From contig NC_037094.1 of assembly GCF_002994745.2 (NCBI RefSeq), positions 23,599,001-23,663,000 of the forward strand: a stretch of DNA of 64,000 nt. The letters run 5' to 3'. The position numbers and the translations under genes are program-made. The stretch's first letter is position 1. Every line of letters starts with the position of its first letter. The notes beneath the pieces are model-generated. The model made no database searches. It saw only the letters and a program-made list of their open reading frames with translations, and had not been told where the DNA came from. The stretch is from Rosa chinensis. Taxonomy: Eukaryota > Streptophyta > Magnoliopsida > Rosales > Rosaceae. Shown piece after piece: positions 10,624-22,169 of the stretch.

Positions 10624-13600
10624 ATGGGGTGCTTTACTTCTAAAGGGAAACGGCAGTTTCCAGGATACGAGGATCCTGTCTCCCTCGCTTCACAAACAGC
10701 ATGTAAGTTGTTTACTGTTCACTATTTCATTCTTGGTTTTGCGATATGGTTATCAAGCTCTATACATTTTTGTTTTGATGCATGATAATTAGATGTATTG
10801 ACATCCTTAGTGTCTGGTAATGGTATATGTCCCATCCAATCAGCATTGATTAAAATTTCTTGGTTAACTATGGAAGCCCTCTGTTGGAATTTGTTCCTAT
10901 TAGAACTCTAAAGATTGGAGAACAGTATAAAGTCTCTTATCATGAAGCTTTTAGTTTCCAATCTTTCAATTGTACTTGGCTTTGATGGGTGATAGACTCA
11001 ACTGTGGCGTCAGGGCATAATGAAGGCATTTGAATACGGTTTGTGAATTGAAATACATTTTTATGCCCGTCTGGCAGGTTAAACTCTCGGTTGGGGCAAT
11101 CAACAATAACTAATTAGCTTTCCTTCTCATTTATATATTTATCTTCCTTACTGTAAATTTTAGATGTGAACTGCTTGTTTCAACTATCTTGCACGCAACC
11201 TCATACTGTTTTTAACAATTGTCACCAGTTACTGTTAGTGAAGTTGAAGCACTCTTTGAGCTATATAAGAGTATCAGCAGTTCTGTGATTGATGATGGAT
11301 TGATAAACAAGGTATGCTTGGTACTTTCTTACAAATCTTTAAATTCTGTTTCAAATTTACATATATTTATGTGTGGATATTGCTATATTTACATTTGTAC
11401 ATTTAAATGTTAGGTACATCTATTCGAGAATATGTAATTGAGTGGTCTTGTTGAATATGCAGGAAGAGTTCCAGTTAGCCATTTTCAAGAATAGAAAGAA
11501 AGAAAATTTGTTTGCAAATCGGGTATGTAATTTATCTTGTTATATCATACTGTATTTATAGGGTGTAGATTATGTTGGCATCTAGAAATATAGTAATGCT
11601 GTTAAAAAATAAAAATTTACCCATAACATGTTCAGATTGAATTTCTTGCAACTTGGGGTTATTTTCTTATTGTCTAAAAAAAAAAAATTGGTTATTTTCT
11701 TAAGAAAACTCTTATGCTAAATGACTGATTCGATTGACTACATACATCATCCTGAAGTATTCGATATCCAACTGAATTATAATGTGAAAATATGCAGCTC
11801 CTTTTTGGGTGAGTTGATTTACGAAAAGTAATAACTGGATTTGATTTTGTACAATTGAGGGTATTTTATTATCTTATTTTTCCTAAGTTTTGACTTTTGT
11901 TTTTGAATTGACTTGACATGCAGATATTTGATCTATTTGATGTGAAGAGGAAGGGTGTCATTGATTTCAATGACTTTGTTAGATCACTGACTGTCTTCCA
12001 TCCCAATGCCCCACAAGAAGACAAGATCGATTGTAAGTTTATAGGATACATGAGACATATTCACAGAGCAGGGTAGTTTTTAGTGTCCCCCCATTATTAT
12101 ATTGAAATATTTGCCTAACGGTTTCTATCACTCTGCAGTTTCATTTAAGCTCTATGACTTGGATAACACGGGCTTTATTGAGCGCCAAGAGGTATTTCGT
12201 GTTCATCTCCTTTTTTTTGTTTTTTGTTTTTCCCTCTGTCTATTTATTGGGTTATGGCCAGATGTTTAAGCATATGTAAAGCCATTTAGAACTTTTGGGG
12301 GTGGTCAACTATTATGTTCTCTTGTGGAGTGTGACTGTAACTGTAACTGTTTCTTTGATGAACTTGGCATAAGTAGCATGTGCTGCACAGAAAATTTAGT
12401 TTTAAGTAGTAAACCGTATAAAACATTTAAAAAGTGATCAAACGATTATGCTATTATGTTCTGATACCATGAAATTCTATCCTTAACCCTCTGCATAGCT
12501 TTCTTCAGGTGAATGACAAAATGGAAATATAATTGGTTTGAATTCTCAAGAAAAAGAGATTGGATGTTAAAGTCTAGCAATCTTATATTATGTAGTTTGT
12601 ACTCTTCGAGATTACCAGCATAAATCTCTCAGGCCAAAAGACAATACCATTGGAAGTTGAGAGCAAAAGAAAGTTGCAGCCCATTTGATCAAATTTCCCT
12701 CTTTTCCGGTGTATTTTAGACTCCTTAAGCAAAGATATGGTCTTCAATATTTCGTTCTGTATAGACCTTTTGGATATATAGAAGTTAGAAGGTAGTCTGT
12801 ATAATTCTCAGTAGGTGTTTTTGTTTCATATACTACCTCTCTACTAGGGTGGCACCTATTTGCATTCTAATGAAGCTTCACATATTGGAAATGTTAGGCC
12901 TCCTTGCATTAACCCTTTTTTCGTTTGTTTTTGGCAGGTCAAGCAAATGTTAATTGCACTTCTTTGTGAATCTGAAATGAAACTGGCAGATGACACCATC
13001 GAGTTAATTCTTGATAAGGTGAGTTGTCATTATTATTGTGCTCAGCATATGAGGGATAAACATGTGCACATTTGTCTTGTGAAACTCATTGAAGTGCTGC
13101 ACTGAAATTTTTCAAATCAAATTCGAAATGTGGATACCTGCTATTATGTGAGTTTATAAGTTCTAACCTCATTGGGATTAACAAAAAAGATACACTATTT
13201 AGCTGTTTAGCTGCATTTTGGTCTACCGATTTGGAAGTGAATTTGACTTGGACAAATTAGGGGTGATGTACAAGTTGAATGTTTCATCATCTTTTCATCT
13301 GTTTATCTACTTACTTTTAACAACACATACTAATAAGAGATTTAATTCTTATGTTTGTGGACAGACTTTCATGGAAGCTGATGTGAACCAAGATGGGAAA
13401 ATAGACTTTTCTGAGTGGAAAAATTTTGTTTCAAAGAATCCATCATTGTTAAAGATCATGACCCTCCCCTACCTTAGGTATGAGGCTTATTTTTGCCATC
13501 TATTCACAAATATAAATTTTCCAGAGTTTCTGAAATTCTCATTTACCATCTATCTGAATTGAATTGCAGGGATATTACCACCACATTTCCAAGTTTTGTA

Positions 13601-13633
13601 TTTAATTCAGAGGTTGATGAGATTGCTACGTGA
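10624..13633 (+). CDS. CBL1: Calcineurin B-like protein, CBL1/CBL9 type (213 aa, 8 exons)
   Basis: Exons by GT-AG junctions: 10624-10702, 11229-11311, 11463-11522, 11924-12032, 12139-12191, 12938-13018, 13365-13477, 13570-13633 (642 nt, 213 aa, frame kept throughout). The N-terminus MGCFTSK carries Gly2 for N-myristoylation and Cys3 for S-acylation, so the protein should sit at the plasma membrane. Four EF-hands follow: a non-canonical first one (about 44-57), then loops beginning DVKRKG, DLDNTG and DVNQDG. The C-terminus holds the FPSF motif with Ser201, the position phosphorylated by CIPK kinases in the family. CBL proteins bind calcium and recruit CIPKs, for example to potassium and nitrate transporters. 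An untranslated first exon is likely, with donor after 9844 and acceptor before 10562. The gene looks intact. CBL1 and CBL9 cannot be told apart here. Confidence 0.96.
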
Positions 13634-14454
13634 GAGACAATAGCTTAGATTGCAGTTAGAGTTCCATTGTCAGTTGCTTGTAATTTTTCTAAAGCACAGA
13701 AAAAAAAAGGAAAGAAAAGAAGTTTTGGGTATTAAATGTTGGTGCATCAGGAAATCTTTATAAAGTTGCTGAAGTTGTAGTAGCTATCTTTGGTCGATTG
13801 TAGAGCACCTTGCAGATAATGGAAAATTTCTATCCTGTTTTTCTGAGAAAAACTTCTTTCATTCTTATTGTGCATATATGATTTTCTTTGCTAAACGGTC
13901 ATTGTGGAAAATGTTCCGGGGCATCCACCACCATAACTGGGGTGCAAACACAAACCTTTTCGTATGTCCTGTTGGCATTCTTATTCAGTGGTGGATGAAA
14001 AAATGAGTAGGAAATGATGATATTACTTCTTATTGTGCCCATCTTGTGCCAAACTTTCAAAAGAGGCCAGCAACCACACAAATTGCAGCCCTCGTGCTTA
14101 ACATGTTAGGGGAGATGCGTCACTGCCGTGAAGAAATGCCATTGCCGTTATTAGTTCGTGTCCTATTGTTTCTGATAACAGCGCCATCGCCATCAACCCT
14201 TTGCACCGGGCAAATATGAACTTATGAAGCCATCTCTGTTGTAACTCTACCCGAGTTACTACTATCATAGCATCCTTGTCTCTCTCAAAAAAGAAAATTT
14301 TGGAGTTAAGAATTTTGCAATGAACTTTCAATACAGAATATTTTCTACTATTTCCAACTCCTGTAAATGGCATTGGGGTAACAACTCCATTATATTTCCA
14401 GCTCCCCATAAAAATAATTAAGAGAGAATCTCCAAAACAACAGGTCTTCAATGA
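13634..14454. other. CBL1 3' flank and intergenic DNA
   Basis: The CBL1 3' UTR presumably occupies the first 200-300 bases. The rest has no supported gene; the minus-strand frame at 14098-14451 has no recognisable features. Confidence 0.45.
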
Positions 14455-15210
14455 AAAAAAAAAGGAATTACATGGAATGTGTAAACCTTGTCATCTGCCA
14501 AATTTTTTTTTTTTATGTAAGATTTCATACAACATTAAGGGAAAAAGATTAGAGGTCAAAACTTCAGCAGTTTTTTGTAACAAGAAGCCATCACAGTACT
14601 GGCAACTATCGAAATGAATCACAACATGTCAAGAGTTGCTCAAACATAGACTTATAACATGTCAAATGTATATACAGATTAGAAGCATATGGAGATTAAA
14701 TGGTTGTAGGCGGTAGGCTTAATGGTAGATATATGATGTATTTAGTATTTACATTAGGTTTGTTTCAATCTCATCAATACTTGTAGGTGTAATTTGCTCT
14801 TACAAAAACAAAGCGAAACCGAGAGTATTATGGAGCATAAGAATAAGTCATTGGCAACTGCAACTTCTCAAGCTCAAGGAGAAGTTGCTCAAACATAGAC
14901 TTCTCAAGCTCAAGGAGAAGTTGCTCAAACATAGAGCTTTCAATGTTAGACCTCCTGCATTAACCCTGAACCATGGATGAATTATGGATACGAGCACCAA
15001 GCTGCTATGTATTTATTCTAAAAAAAGAAAAAAAAAAGCGAATTACATGGAATGTGTAAACCTTGTCATCTGCCAAAAAATTTATTAATGTAAAATTTAA
15101 TAGAACACAAAGGAAAAAAGATTGGAGGTCAAAACTTCAGCAGTTTTATGTAACAAGATTACAAGAAGCCATCACAGTACTGGCAACTATCGAAATGAAT
15201 CACAAACTGA
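14455..15210. repeat. Duplicated UTP18 3' flank surrounding an F-box fragment
   Basis: About 170 bp at 14465-14625 (GAATTACATGGAATGTGTAA to CTATCGAAATGAATCACAA) recurs at 15042-15205 next to the UTP18 stop. Between the copies lies a piece of the F-box family (14625-14940) and about 100 bp of other sequence. The two flank copies differ by several small indels. Confidence 0.8.
14625..14940 (+). pseudogene. 5' fragment of the F-box/FBD gene family
   Basis: The stretch matches the leader intron, 3' splice site (ACTTGTAG|GTGTAATTTGC) and first codons of the 18.3-kb F-box gene. It starts at an ATG at 14830 (MEHKNKSLATATSQAQG) and is then broken: a 36-bp unit, ACTTCTCAAGCTCAAGGAGA and onward to AAACATAG, is tandemly repeated with an in-frame TAG in each copy. 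No F-box motif follows, so this cannot encode a functional protein. Confidence 0.85.
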
Positions 15211-15328
15211 ACTGTCTTTCTAGACCCACCTTACAATGGAATTGTCATGAAACCTAGCAACCGAAACGTCAAAACTACAAGGAATAATACAACAGCATCT
15301 TGTTTCTTGAGGTTTCATAACCTTCGTT

Positions 15329-17011
15329 CTATGCATGATGGTAATGATGCAACTTGTACAACAACACTTTTCCAGCAGCATTGCCCACAGCCATGAAACC
15401 TCCACCGGGACTAAAATCCAAACAGCGAGGATAATGCAGGCCCTGCCTTTGAGGAGGCCAGTTGGAAAATACAGTGTATGATGGAACATGTACCAACTTT
15501 AAGCTGTCCTTCTTCATGCTCGAACAAATAGCTAAAATTTGAGCATCATTATTGAACTTCATAAAATCTACTTTGGTTGTAAGATTCTCGATAGTCTTGA
15601 TTGGTTTTCTTTTGCCTCCTAAAACCTCATCTCTATTATAAATATTAACAATCCCACTGTCTGAACCAGCAGCAAACAAGGATCCATTTGGAGATGTACA
15701 AAGGGCTGTACCATTGATACAACCTTCATCAACCATTTTATGGAAGCAGGCCCCTGTTCTCAGATCCCACTGGTAAACCTGTCCATCTCCACCAGAGCTC
15801 AATAGTTGCTTCCCATCATTGGAAAAAGCTAAAGAGCGAACTGTTCCATTCATCTTGAGTGTCCCAATCAATTCCTTTGTTTTAGTGGAAACCAATAAGA
15901 TATAACCTTCATTTCCCACGAACGCGATCGTACTTGAATCAGGGGAAACCTCAAAAACTTCCAAGCTTTTCTCTTCTCTACCAACCAGGGGACCTATTTT
16001 ATCAACTTTCGCCTTTACTAAATCAAAACTATAGAAGAATTTCCTCCTTCCAGCTATAATAACCTGAGAACCATCAGGCAAGAAAGCTGCCTTCCGTATG
16101 GGAATATCATCAATGAAAATGCTTTCAATTTTAGTATTCCGTTTGCCATCAATCTGAAAAAATCTAAGCGTTCGATCCAATCCAGCAGCAAGAAGCAACT
16201 GAGCATTTCTATGAAATTGCACCGAATTAATTGGACCATTACATGGTTCCTCTGCATTTGCATCCACAAGTGTTGAATATTCAAGAAGTCCAGGCAGCAA
16301 CTTTCCACCACTCTTCACAACAAGGTCCACATTTGTACGAAGGAGATCATCAACAGCTCCAACCTCCTTGTAGCCACGGGGCACTACTAAGCTATTTTCT
16401 TCATCGGAGGATTCATCATCAGAGTATCTATTGTACCTCGACTGTGAATCAAATTGAGACCATTCTGTACCTGGATTCAGCTTAGCATGCTGAGCCCTTA
16501 ATTGTAAAACATACTCAGAACCAGAAATAAAATTCTCATCCTCTTCCTTCCTCAGCTTCCTCAATCTATTAACCCTAGCGATATTAATGTTGGCCTTTTC
16601 CTCTTCCTCATCCATCCACACAGGTTTCCTTTGCTTAGTATCCTCTTCTGAGAATTTTGCATCATCATCATTACCAGGGTGCACAATACTTGCAGAACGG
16701 TCAACAAAGAATAAAGCAGAGCCTTTATCGACCTGGTCTACAGCTTCTTCCTCATCCTCCTTCCCAAACTCAACTGGGGAATAGATTCATCCAAACAAAA
16801 AGTTTTCCAGCTTCTTCGTTTCCTTTTCTTGATCAACTGCCACCTTCTCATCCTCTCCGTCGCGTGCTTTCTTTCTCTTTGTCATCCTCATGATCTCTAA
16901 ATTAGATTCTTTTCCATCACCATTGTCTTCATTCCCTTGCAGAAATGAAGGTTCATCAGCATCCATCCTCTTAGTCTTGTGGCCGGGAATGTTTTGTGAT
17001 ATTAAACTCAT
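15329..17011 (-). CDS. UTP18: UTP18-like nucleolar WD40 protein, interrupted by an in-frame TGA
   Basis: A single frame of 560 codons plus stop runs from ATG (17011) to 15329, open except for one TGA at 16787-16789 (codon 75). The start MSLISQN, the basic/acidic N-terminus, the KKLENFLFG..YSPVEFGKED region around the stop, ARVNRLRKLR, the YNRYSDDESSDEE stretch and the C-terminal WD40 propeller fit plant U3 snoRNA-associated protein 18. UTP18 is part of the SSU processome (UTPB) that processes 18S pre-rRNA in the nucleolus. The TGA lies within an otherwise conserved segment, with coding features on both sides in the same frame. One base change (for example TCA to TGA) would explain it. A recent nonsense allele, a sequence error or restart at the in-frame ATG at 16615 (about 428 aa, WD40 part kept) are the options. 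A leader intron is likely (acceptor near 17040, donor near 17588). Confidence 0.87.
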
Positions 17012-17629
17012 CTTTCATAAGAACAATGCCTTTGCTTCTGCAAAATCAAAATTAGTAAACTGAGGTGACATGCAATAACACAAAATGGCTTTCAAAAGTA
17101 TGTAGAAACTAAAGCATACATCCAGTTAAGTTTGCTTGCATCACTTTGAAAACTCTTATAACGGACAAGTACAAATCTCACACTACATTCAGTTATCGAC
17201 TTTAACAACCAATTCCTCAAGTTCTAAGCACACACAACAAAATAAAACACTTATACACAGTATATATAGATACAACGGCTGAGTAATTCTTCTTTCAGTA
17301 AAAAATTAAAGGAGTGCAGGAAAATTAGGTGGGTGAAGAGAGGTAGAGAGGGGTATCAATAGCACCATCTAAACAACCATTTTTTCTCAAAGATCAGAAT
17401 TTCTGATCCTGAAATGTCATTCTTTATCTCTGAGGCTATAAACTGGATTATGAGTGGCTTAGTCACATCATTTACAGTCGAAATTGAAAGAGAAAATAGC
17501 AACAGCAAGCTATTTGCCCAAGCACCAAGCTTAATTCGAAACTCAACAGAATGAAACTCAATTCACAAACCGCCGAAGAAGAAATACCTCTGGGGAGCAA
17601 ATCCGCCGAAGAAGACGAAGAAGAAGGGT

Positions 17630-17830
17630 TTCAGAGTAAGCAAAGGGAGGTTGAGGAAGGGTTTTAGGGGTTTAATGATGGGTTGGGCCTTTGTAATGGG
17701 CTGATGTCTTTTGGGCCCAAACTAGCTTTCTGGGTATTAATCCTAGACTCCTAGAATATAAAATAGGGGGAAATTTTGGAAGATAGAGCTCGTTTCTGAT
17801 TTTCCCGCCGGAAGAAAACCCTAAGCTCTT
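17630..17830. promoter_or_regulatory. Divergent promoter between UTP18 (-) and F-box gene 1 (+)
   Basis: The leaders of the two genes are separated by only about 150-200 bp. The interval has two site II-type TGGGCC motifs (17684-17689, 17712-17717), a TATA-like TATAAAAT (17757-17764) facing the F-box gene, and a telo-box AAACCCTAA (17816-17824). Site II plus telo-box is the known signature of plant ribosomal-protein and ribosome-biogenesis promoters, which fits UTP18. Transcription start sites are inferred, not known. Confidence 0.65.
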
Positions 17831-17891
17831 GGCAGTTGTTCGGATATCCTCAAGGGCTTGTTGAGTGCGCCAAGGCTTTGGATCAGATCAG

Positions 17892-18291
17892 ATGAATCGA
17901 TTTTGGGTAATCCCACATACTAATATATACGATTACTGTAGTTTGTTTTTTTTGTTTTTAGGTTTTTTATTTTCATGAATTTTGAATTTCATTGAAGGAG
18001 AAAGCAAATTAGGGTTGTTTGCATGTTGCAAGTAGTCCCCTTTTATATTGATAAATTATTTTGTTTCTTGCTCTCTGATATTGGATTTTGGTTCAACTAC
18101 TAGCTAGACTGATAGTTTCTGTTTATTGCAATTTTTGTTCTCAAACATGGACTTATAAAATCTGAAATGTATACAAACTAGAAGCATGTGGAGATTAAAT
18201 GGTCGTAGGCGGTTGGCTTAATGGTAGATATATGATGTATTTAGTGTTTACATTAGTTTTGTTTGCACCTCATCAATACTTGTAGGTGTAA
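17892..18291 (+). promoter_or_regulatory. Upstream ORF MNRFWV in the F-box gene 1 leader
   Basis: The leader has ATGAATCGATTTTGG (17892-17906) directly before a GTAATC donor. Splicing to the acceptor at 18285/18286 joins GTG TAA, giving the six-codon uORF MNRFWV. The main ATG is 38 nt downstream of that stop. The same arrangement is present in copies 2 and 3 (ATG at 21717 and 35325) but absent from the 52.7-kb gene. It could lower translation of the main ORF; this is inference. Confidence 0.5.
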
Positions 18292-18328
18292 TTTGCTCTT
18301 ACAAAAACAAAGCGAAACCGAGAGTATT

Positions 18329-20501
18329 ATGGAGCATAAGAATAAGTCATTGGCAACTGCAACTTCTCAAGCTCAAGGAGCTTCTGCTGACCCCATGGTA
18401 GACAGATTGAGTAGTGTTCCATGTGAAGTTGCTCACCATATTCTTTCATTGGTCAGTTTTAAAGATCTCACTTGTGTGGGAAGCGTGTCCAAAAGATGCA
18501 GAGAGTTTCATCTATCAACTCCATCATTGAATTTTTCTTCCTTGTATGGAAACAGGCAGCAGCAATTGAACTTGTTGAATTGTATAGATAGGTATATGAT
18601 TCGTCGCAGGGATGATAAAATAAAGAACTTTCGTATTCATTGGCGTTTCTCTGCAGGAATTTCAGAAGAGAGTTTCCGAATGATGACTTGGATCCTTATT
18701 GCAGTGAGGTGCAATGTTGAAGTGCTTGATCTTGAGTTGAGGTTGAATACAAAAGATGGGGCAACACCTGAATTGCCACCTTGCATCTATTGCTGTGAAT
18801 CTTTGAGGTCAATGTTGATCAACACAGAGACAATTCTTAAAGCACCCTCCTTTGCTTGTTCCAGTAATCTCCAATACTTGAAGTTGACAAGTGTTAGAAT
18901 GGATGATGGCTTTGGCAAATGGATCTCGGGCTCATGCAAATGCATTAAGGAACTACTGTTAGACAATGTCCATGTGGGAAGTTTCACCATTGAAAGCTCG
19001 TCTTTGGAATCATTTACGTTGTTGTATTGCCATAATAGTGACCCCTGTCATTTTAGCATCTCAGGTGAGAAACTTGCTGAGATAAATATAAAGTGGGAAA
19101 ATAGTAAAGCTAGCAGCAGTATTATCAGATCATTAAATGTTTATGCTCCAAATCTCAAGTATTTGAAATGGATTGGAAATTTGTTGAATTACCAAAATTT
19201 GGGGAAATTTATGTGTTTAGAGAAGGCTCATATCTTTCTCAAGCGTCAGGGAGATGACTATGACTTTGACAATGCATTTGAGGTTCTTTGCAGTTTCTAC
19301 AGGGTTAAATCACTTGTTCTGAGCGAGGAGACCATTAAGGTAAAGATACATCACCCTTCAGAGTTCAGAGACAGCTTTCTTTTTGTAGAAACGAGAGATG
19401 TGCAATAATAAACTCATTAACTTGTGTTGATTTTGACTATGAAGCTATGGGATTCTGTTATTAATTAGTATTGTGGCAGTGCTGGTATCCCCCACATCCC
19501 TTCTGATTAGATAATACAAAAAACCAGAAACACTTGATTTGGTAAATGAATTATGTAAATGAAAAAAAAAAAAACAAAAAAACACATGACATGGGTTTAG
19601 TTTTTTCTTAATTATAGGTCGATTGCTTATATGGTTACTGAAAATATGTCGCATTGAGCTGAATTGTTTTCACCAGTTTTTCTTAACAGGTTTGGCTGCT
19701 CAAAGTTTGTCTATTTCAGAGTTTGCCTTAATCTTTGTGATATTGCAGGTTTTGCTCAGGGAAGGTTCCATGCATGCCCCATTGGATGGTACTATTTACT
19801 TGGGTATGCATATTATGAATTTGACTGATGACCTAGTCCCTGCAATGGTATCTCTTCTGAGAGGAATGCCTAATTTGAAGACTTTGTACATCAATTCTTA
19901 CCCTTCCTTGCACATTGTTAAACCAAAAGTAAGTGAACGTCAATATTGCCTTGCCTACCTCTGTCACACAACACACTATATTCCAATGACATGTCTAGAA
20001 TACGAAGCATTATTGAATCAAATATTTAAAGCAATTGTCCGTAATATATGTTACTTTGGAGCTTAAATATCAATCTGGAGCATTGTATCCGTAGATGACC
20101 AATCATAACCCATCACCGGTATCTCTCTGTTCTTCAGCTTATATCTGTTTTTTATTTAATTCATTTGCTTCTTTCCTTCTCAGGCCTGTGGTTTTAAGAG
20201 GAAATACTGGAAATCCCAAAATCTGGATTGTATTCATCAGCTTGAGGAGGTATCAGTAGCACTCTCCACTGGTTATCCTACTAATGCCTTGGAGTTCGCA
20301 ACATATATTCTTGAGCATGCTCTGAAATTGAAGAAAATGGTCATATGTTATTTACCCCACCAGTTCTATATTATAGAGAGGATAAATAAAAGCAAGAAAA
20401 TTTCCTCTGCAACTGTTGTCTTTAAGAAAAGAGGAGTGAATGACGATGGAGCAATGGGTGAAAGTTATTATGGGAAGCTCTTTCACTTGCACTGGTTCTG
20501 A
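18329..20501 (+). CDS. F-box/LRR/FBD-type protein, copy 1 (502 aa, intact)
   Basis: Three coding exons with clean junctions and matching phase: 18329-19339, 19749-19928, 20184-20501 (337 + 60 + 105 codons and stop). The F-box is at about residues 24-70 (DRLSSVPCEVAHHILSLV..). Degenerate leucine-rich repeats follow (about 120-330), and an FBD-like C-terminal part contains LDCIHQLEEV..ILEHALKLKKMVICYLP. Such proteins are predicted SCF E3 ligase adaptors: the F-box binds SKP1/ASK and the LRR part binds a target. The target is unknown. I chose the ATG at 18329 because the upstream in-frame ATG (18263) lies in the leader intron. The copies at 22.2, 35.8 and 52.7 kb have the same exon layout. No disruption is seen, so this is a likely functional member. 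Confidence 0.88.
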
Positions 20502-21519
20502 TCTTGTACTTTTCTTAGGGGAATGCATGGAGGAAACCTAGTCTTGTGTTTCTGTTTTTGGTATTATTATCAATGGGGTGGAATTGTATTTTTATGTTTC
20601 AAATCTTATTGAGCTTAAATCAAGTAGTATATATATGTCAAATGCAAAATACAGGGTATCCAGTGTTTTAAGTTACTTTGTAGGCATGTAGCCGTGAAAT
20701 ATTGCTATAAACAAAAGTAGTGTTCGGCATCTTGAACTTTTTCTTTATTTTGTGGAAAGTGGTTATTTACGGTACTTGGCCTTTACCCAGTACAAGGATA
20801 TGGATGTCAATTATGGAGTTTTCAATTTCATTGACGTAGTTCAAGTTGAGTGACTGATTATAGGCTTATAGTTCAGGATATTTTCAATTGAAACTAATGA
20901 AGTAAAACTTCTGCGTTTACATGAAATCTGCAGTTGATATATCAGTGCAGCAGAAATCGACAGATTACTGTTTACTTGGTGCAGGATGATCAGAACCCTA
21001 TTCCAAGAGCTGTACACAAACAAGGCCATCCAAAGAAATTCATAGGTTCTTATCGTGCTATGTTATGGTTTCTTCAATCCTTTCAATACCATAATGTAAA
21101 AAGACAATCTTTTGTAAGGAAAGAATTATTTCCTTAGTACCATTAATGAATTCATAAAGGATAGATCACTTTGATTTTCATGTCAAGATCATGAAAAGCA
21201 AAAAGTGAAAGGATAATTCATTTCATTGTAGCCATTGTTCAAGTTATATGGCCATGCCTTGAGAGTTTGGATAATAGCCATTGTTCACGTATTTGCTTTT
21301 GGTATGAAGTTAATGATTCCGTACTTACACAAGTGACAGCTGGTACAAACAATGACAACGTAATTGGACCGGAGTGGAGTGGTTTATTCTCCCTGAGTTC
21401 CTGCCCGGAGTGGAGTGGTTTATTCTCAAGTATTCTTATTTGAAGCAACTTACCAACAATGTTCAACTATAATCATTCATGGTTAATTTATATGATAAGA
21501 AATTATCAAAAGACTTGGA
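20502..21519. other. 3' flank of F-box copy 1, part of the duplication unit
   Basis: The stretch at about 21050-21270 (GTTATGGTTTCTTCAATCC..TGAAAAGC..AAAGTGAAAGGAT) is conserved downstream of copies 2 (24510-24690) and 3 (44940-45100), so the duplicated unit extends about 700 bp past the stop codon. No separate gene is supported. A 20-bp word GGAGTGGAGTGGTTTATTCT is directly repeated at 21370-21430. Confidence 0.55.
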
Positions 21520-21720
21520 TGGGCTTTTAGGGGTTTATTCTAATAAGTCTGGGCTTTCTAATGGCCTGAAGTATTTTGGGCCCAAACTTGGGTTTAGTAT
21601 ATAAAAGCAGGGGGAAATTTTGGAAGAGAGGAGCTCGTTTCTGATTTTCCCGCCGAAAAAAACCCTAAACTCTTCGCAGTTGTACGGAAATCGTCAAGGG
21701 CTTTGGATCAGAGGAGATGA
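21520..21720 (+). promoter_or_regulatory. Duplicated promoter of F-box copy 2
   Basis: This matches the UTP18/F-box 1 divergent promoter: GGGCTTTTAGGGGTTTA, TTTTGGGCCCAAACT with TGGGCC (21577-21582), a TATA-like TATATAAAAG (21598-21607) and a telo-box AAACCCTAAA around 21661. UTP18 itself was not copied, so the once two-way promoter now serves one side only. Confidence 0.65.
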
Positions 21721-22169
21721 ATCGATTTTGGGTAATCCCACATTCTAATATACGCGATTACTTTAGTTTTTTTTTTTTTTAAGGGTTTTTAGGTTTTTAT
21801 TTTCATCAATTTTGAATTTCATTGAAGTAGAATGCAATTAGGGTTGTTAGCAGTGTTGCACATAATCCCCTTTTATATTGAAAAATTTTCTTATTTTGTT
21901 TCTTGCTCTCTGATATTGGATTTTGGTTCAACTACTAGCTAGACTGATAGTTTCTATTTATTGCAATTTTTGTTGCTGTTTAAGAGTTGCTCAAACATAG
22001 ACTTATAAAATGTCAAATGTATATACAGATTAGAAGCATATGGAGATTAAATGGTTGTAGGCGGTAGGCTTAATGGTATATTCAGTATTTACATTAGTTT
22101 TGTTTGCATGTCATCAATACTTGTAGGTGTAATTTGCTCTTCCAAAAACAAAGCAAAACCAAGTATATT

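Noticed and set aside
14098..14451. 117-codon minus-strand frame
   Set aside because: No recognisable family, biased low-complexity start, located between genes.
16054..16485. Other open frames over UTP18 on both strands
   Set aside because: Shadows of the UTP18 coding sequence.
18263..18328. Upstream in-frame ATG of F-box copy 1 (adds 22 codons)
   Set aside because: It lies upstream of the leader acceptor at 18285/18286, inside the intron.
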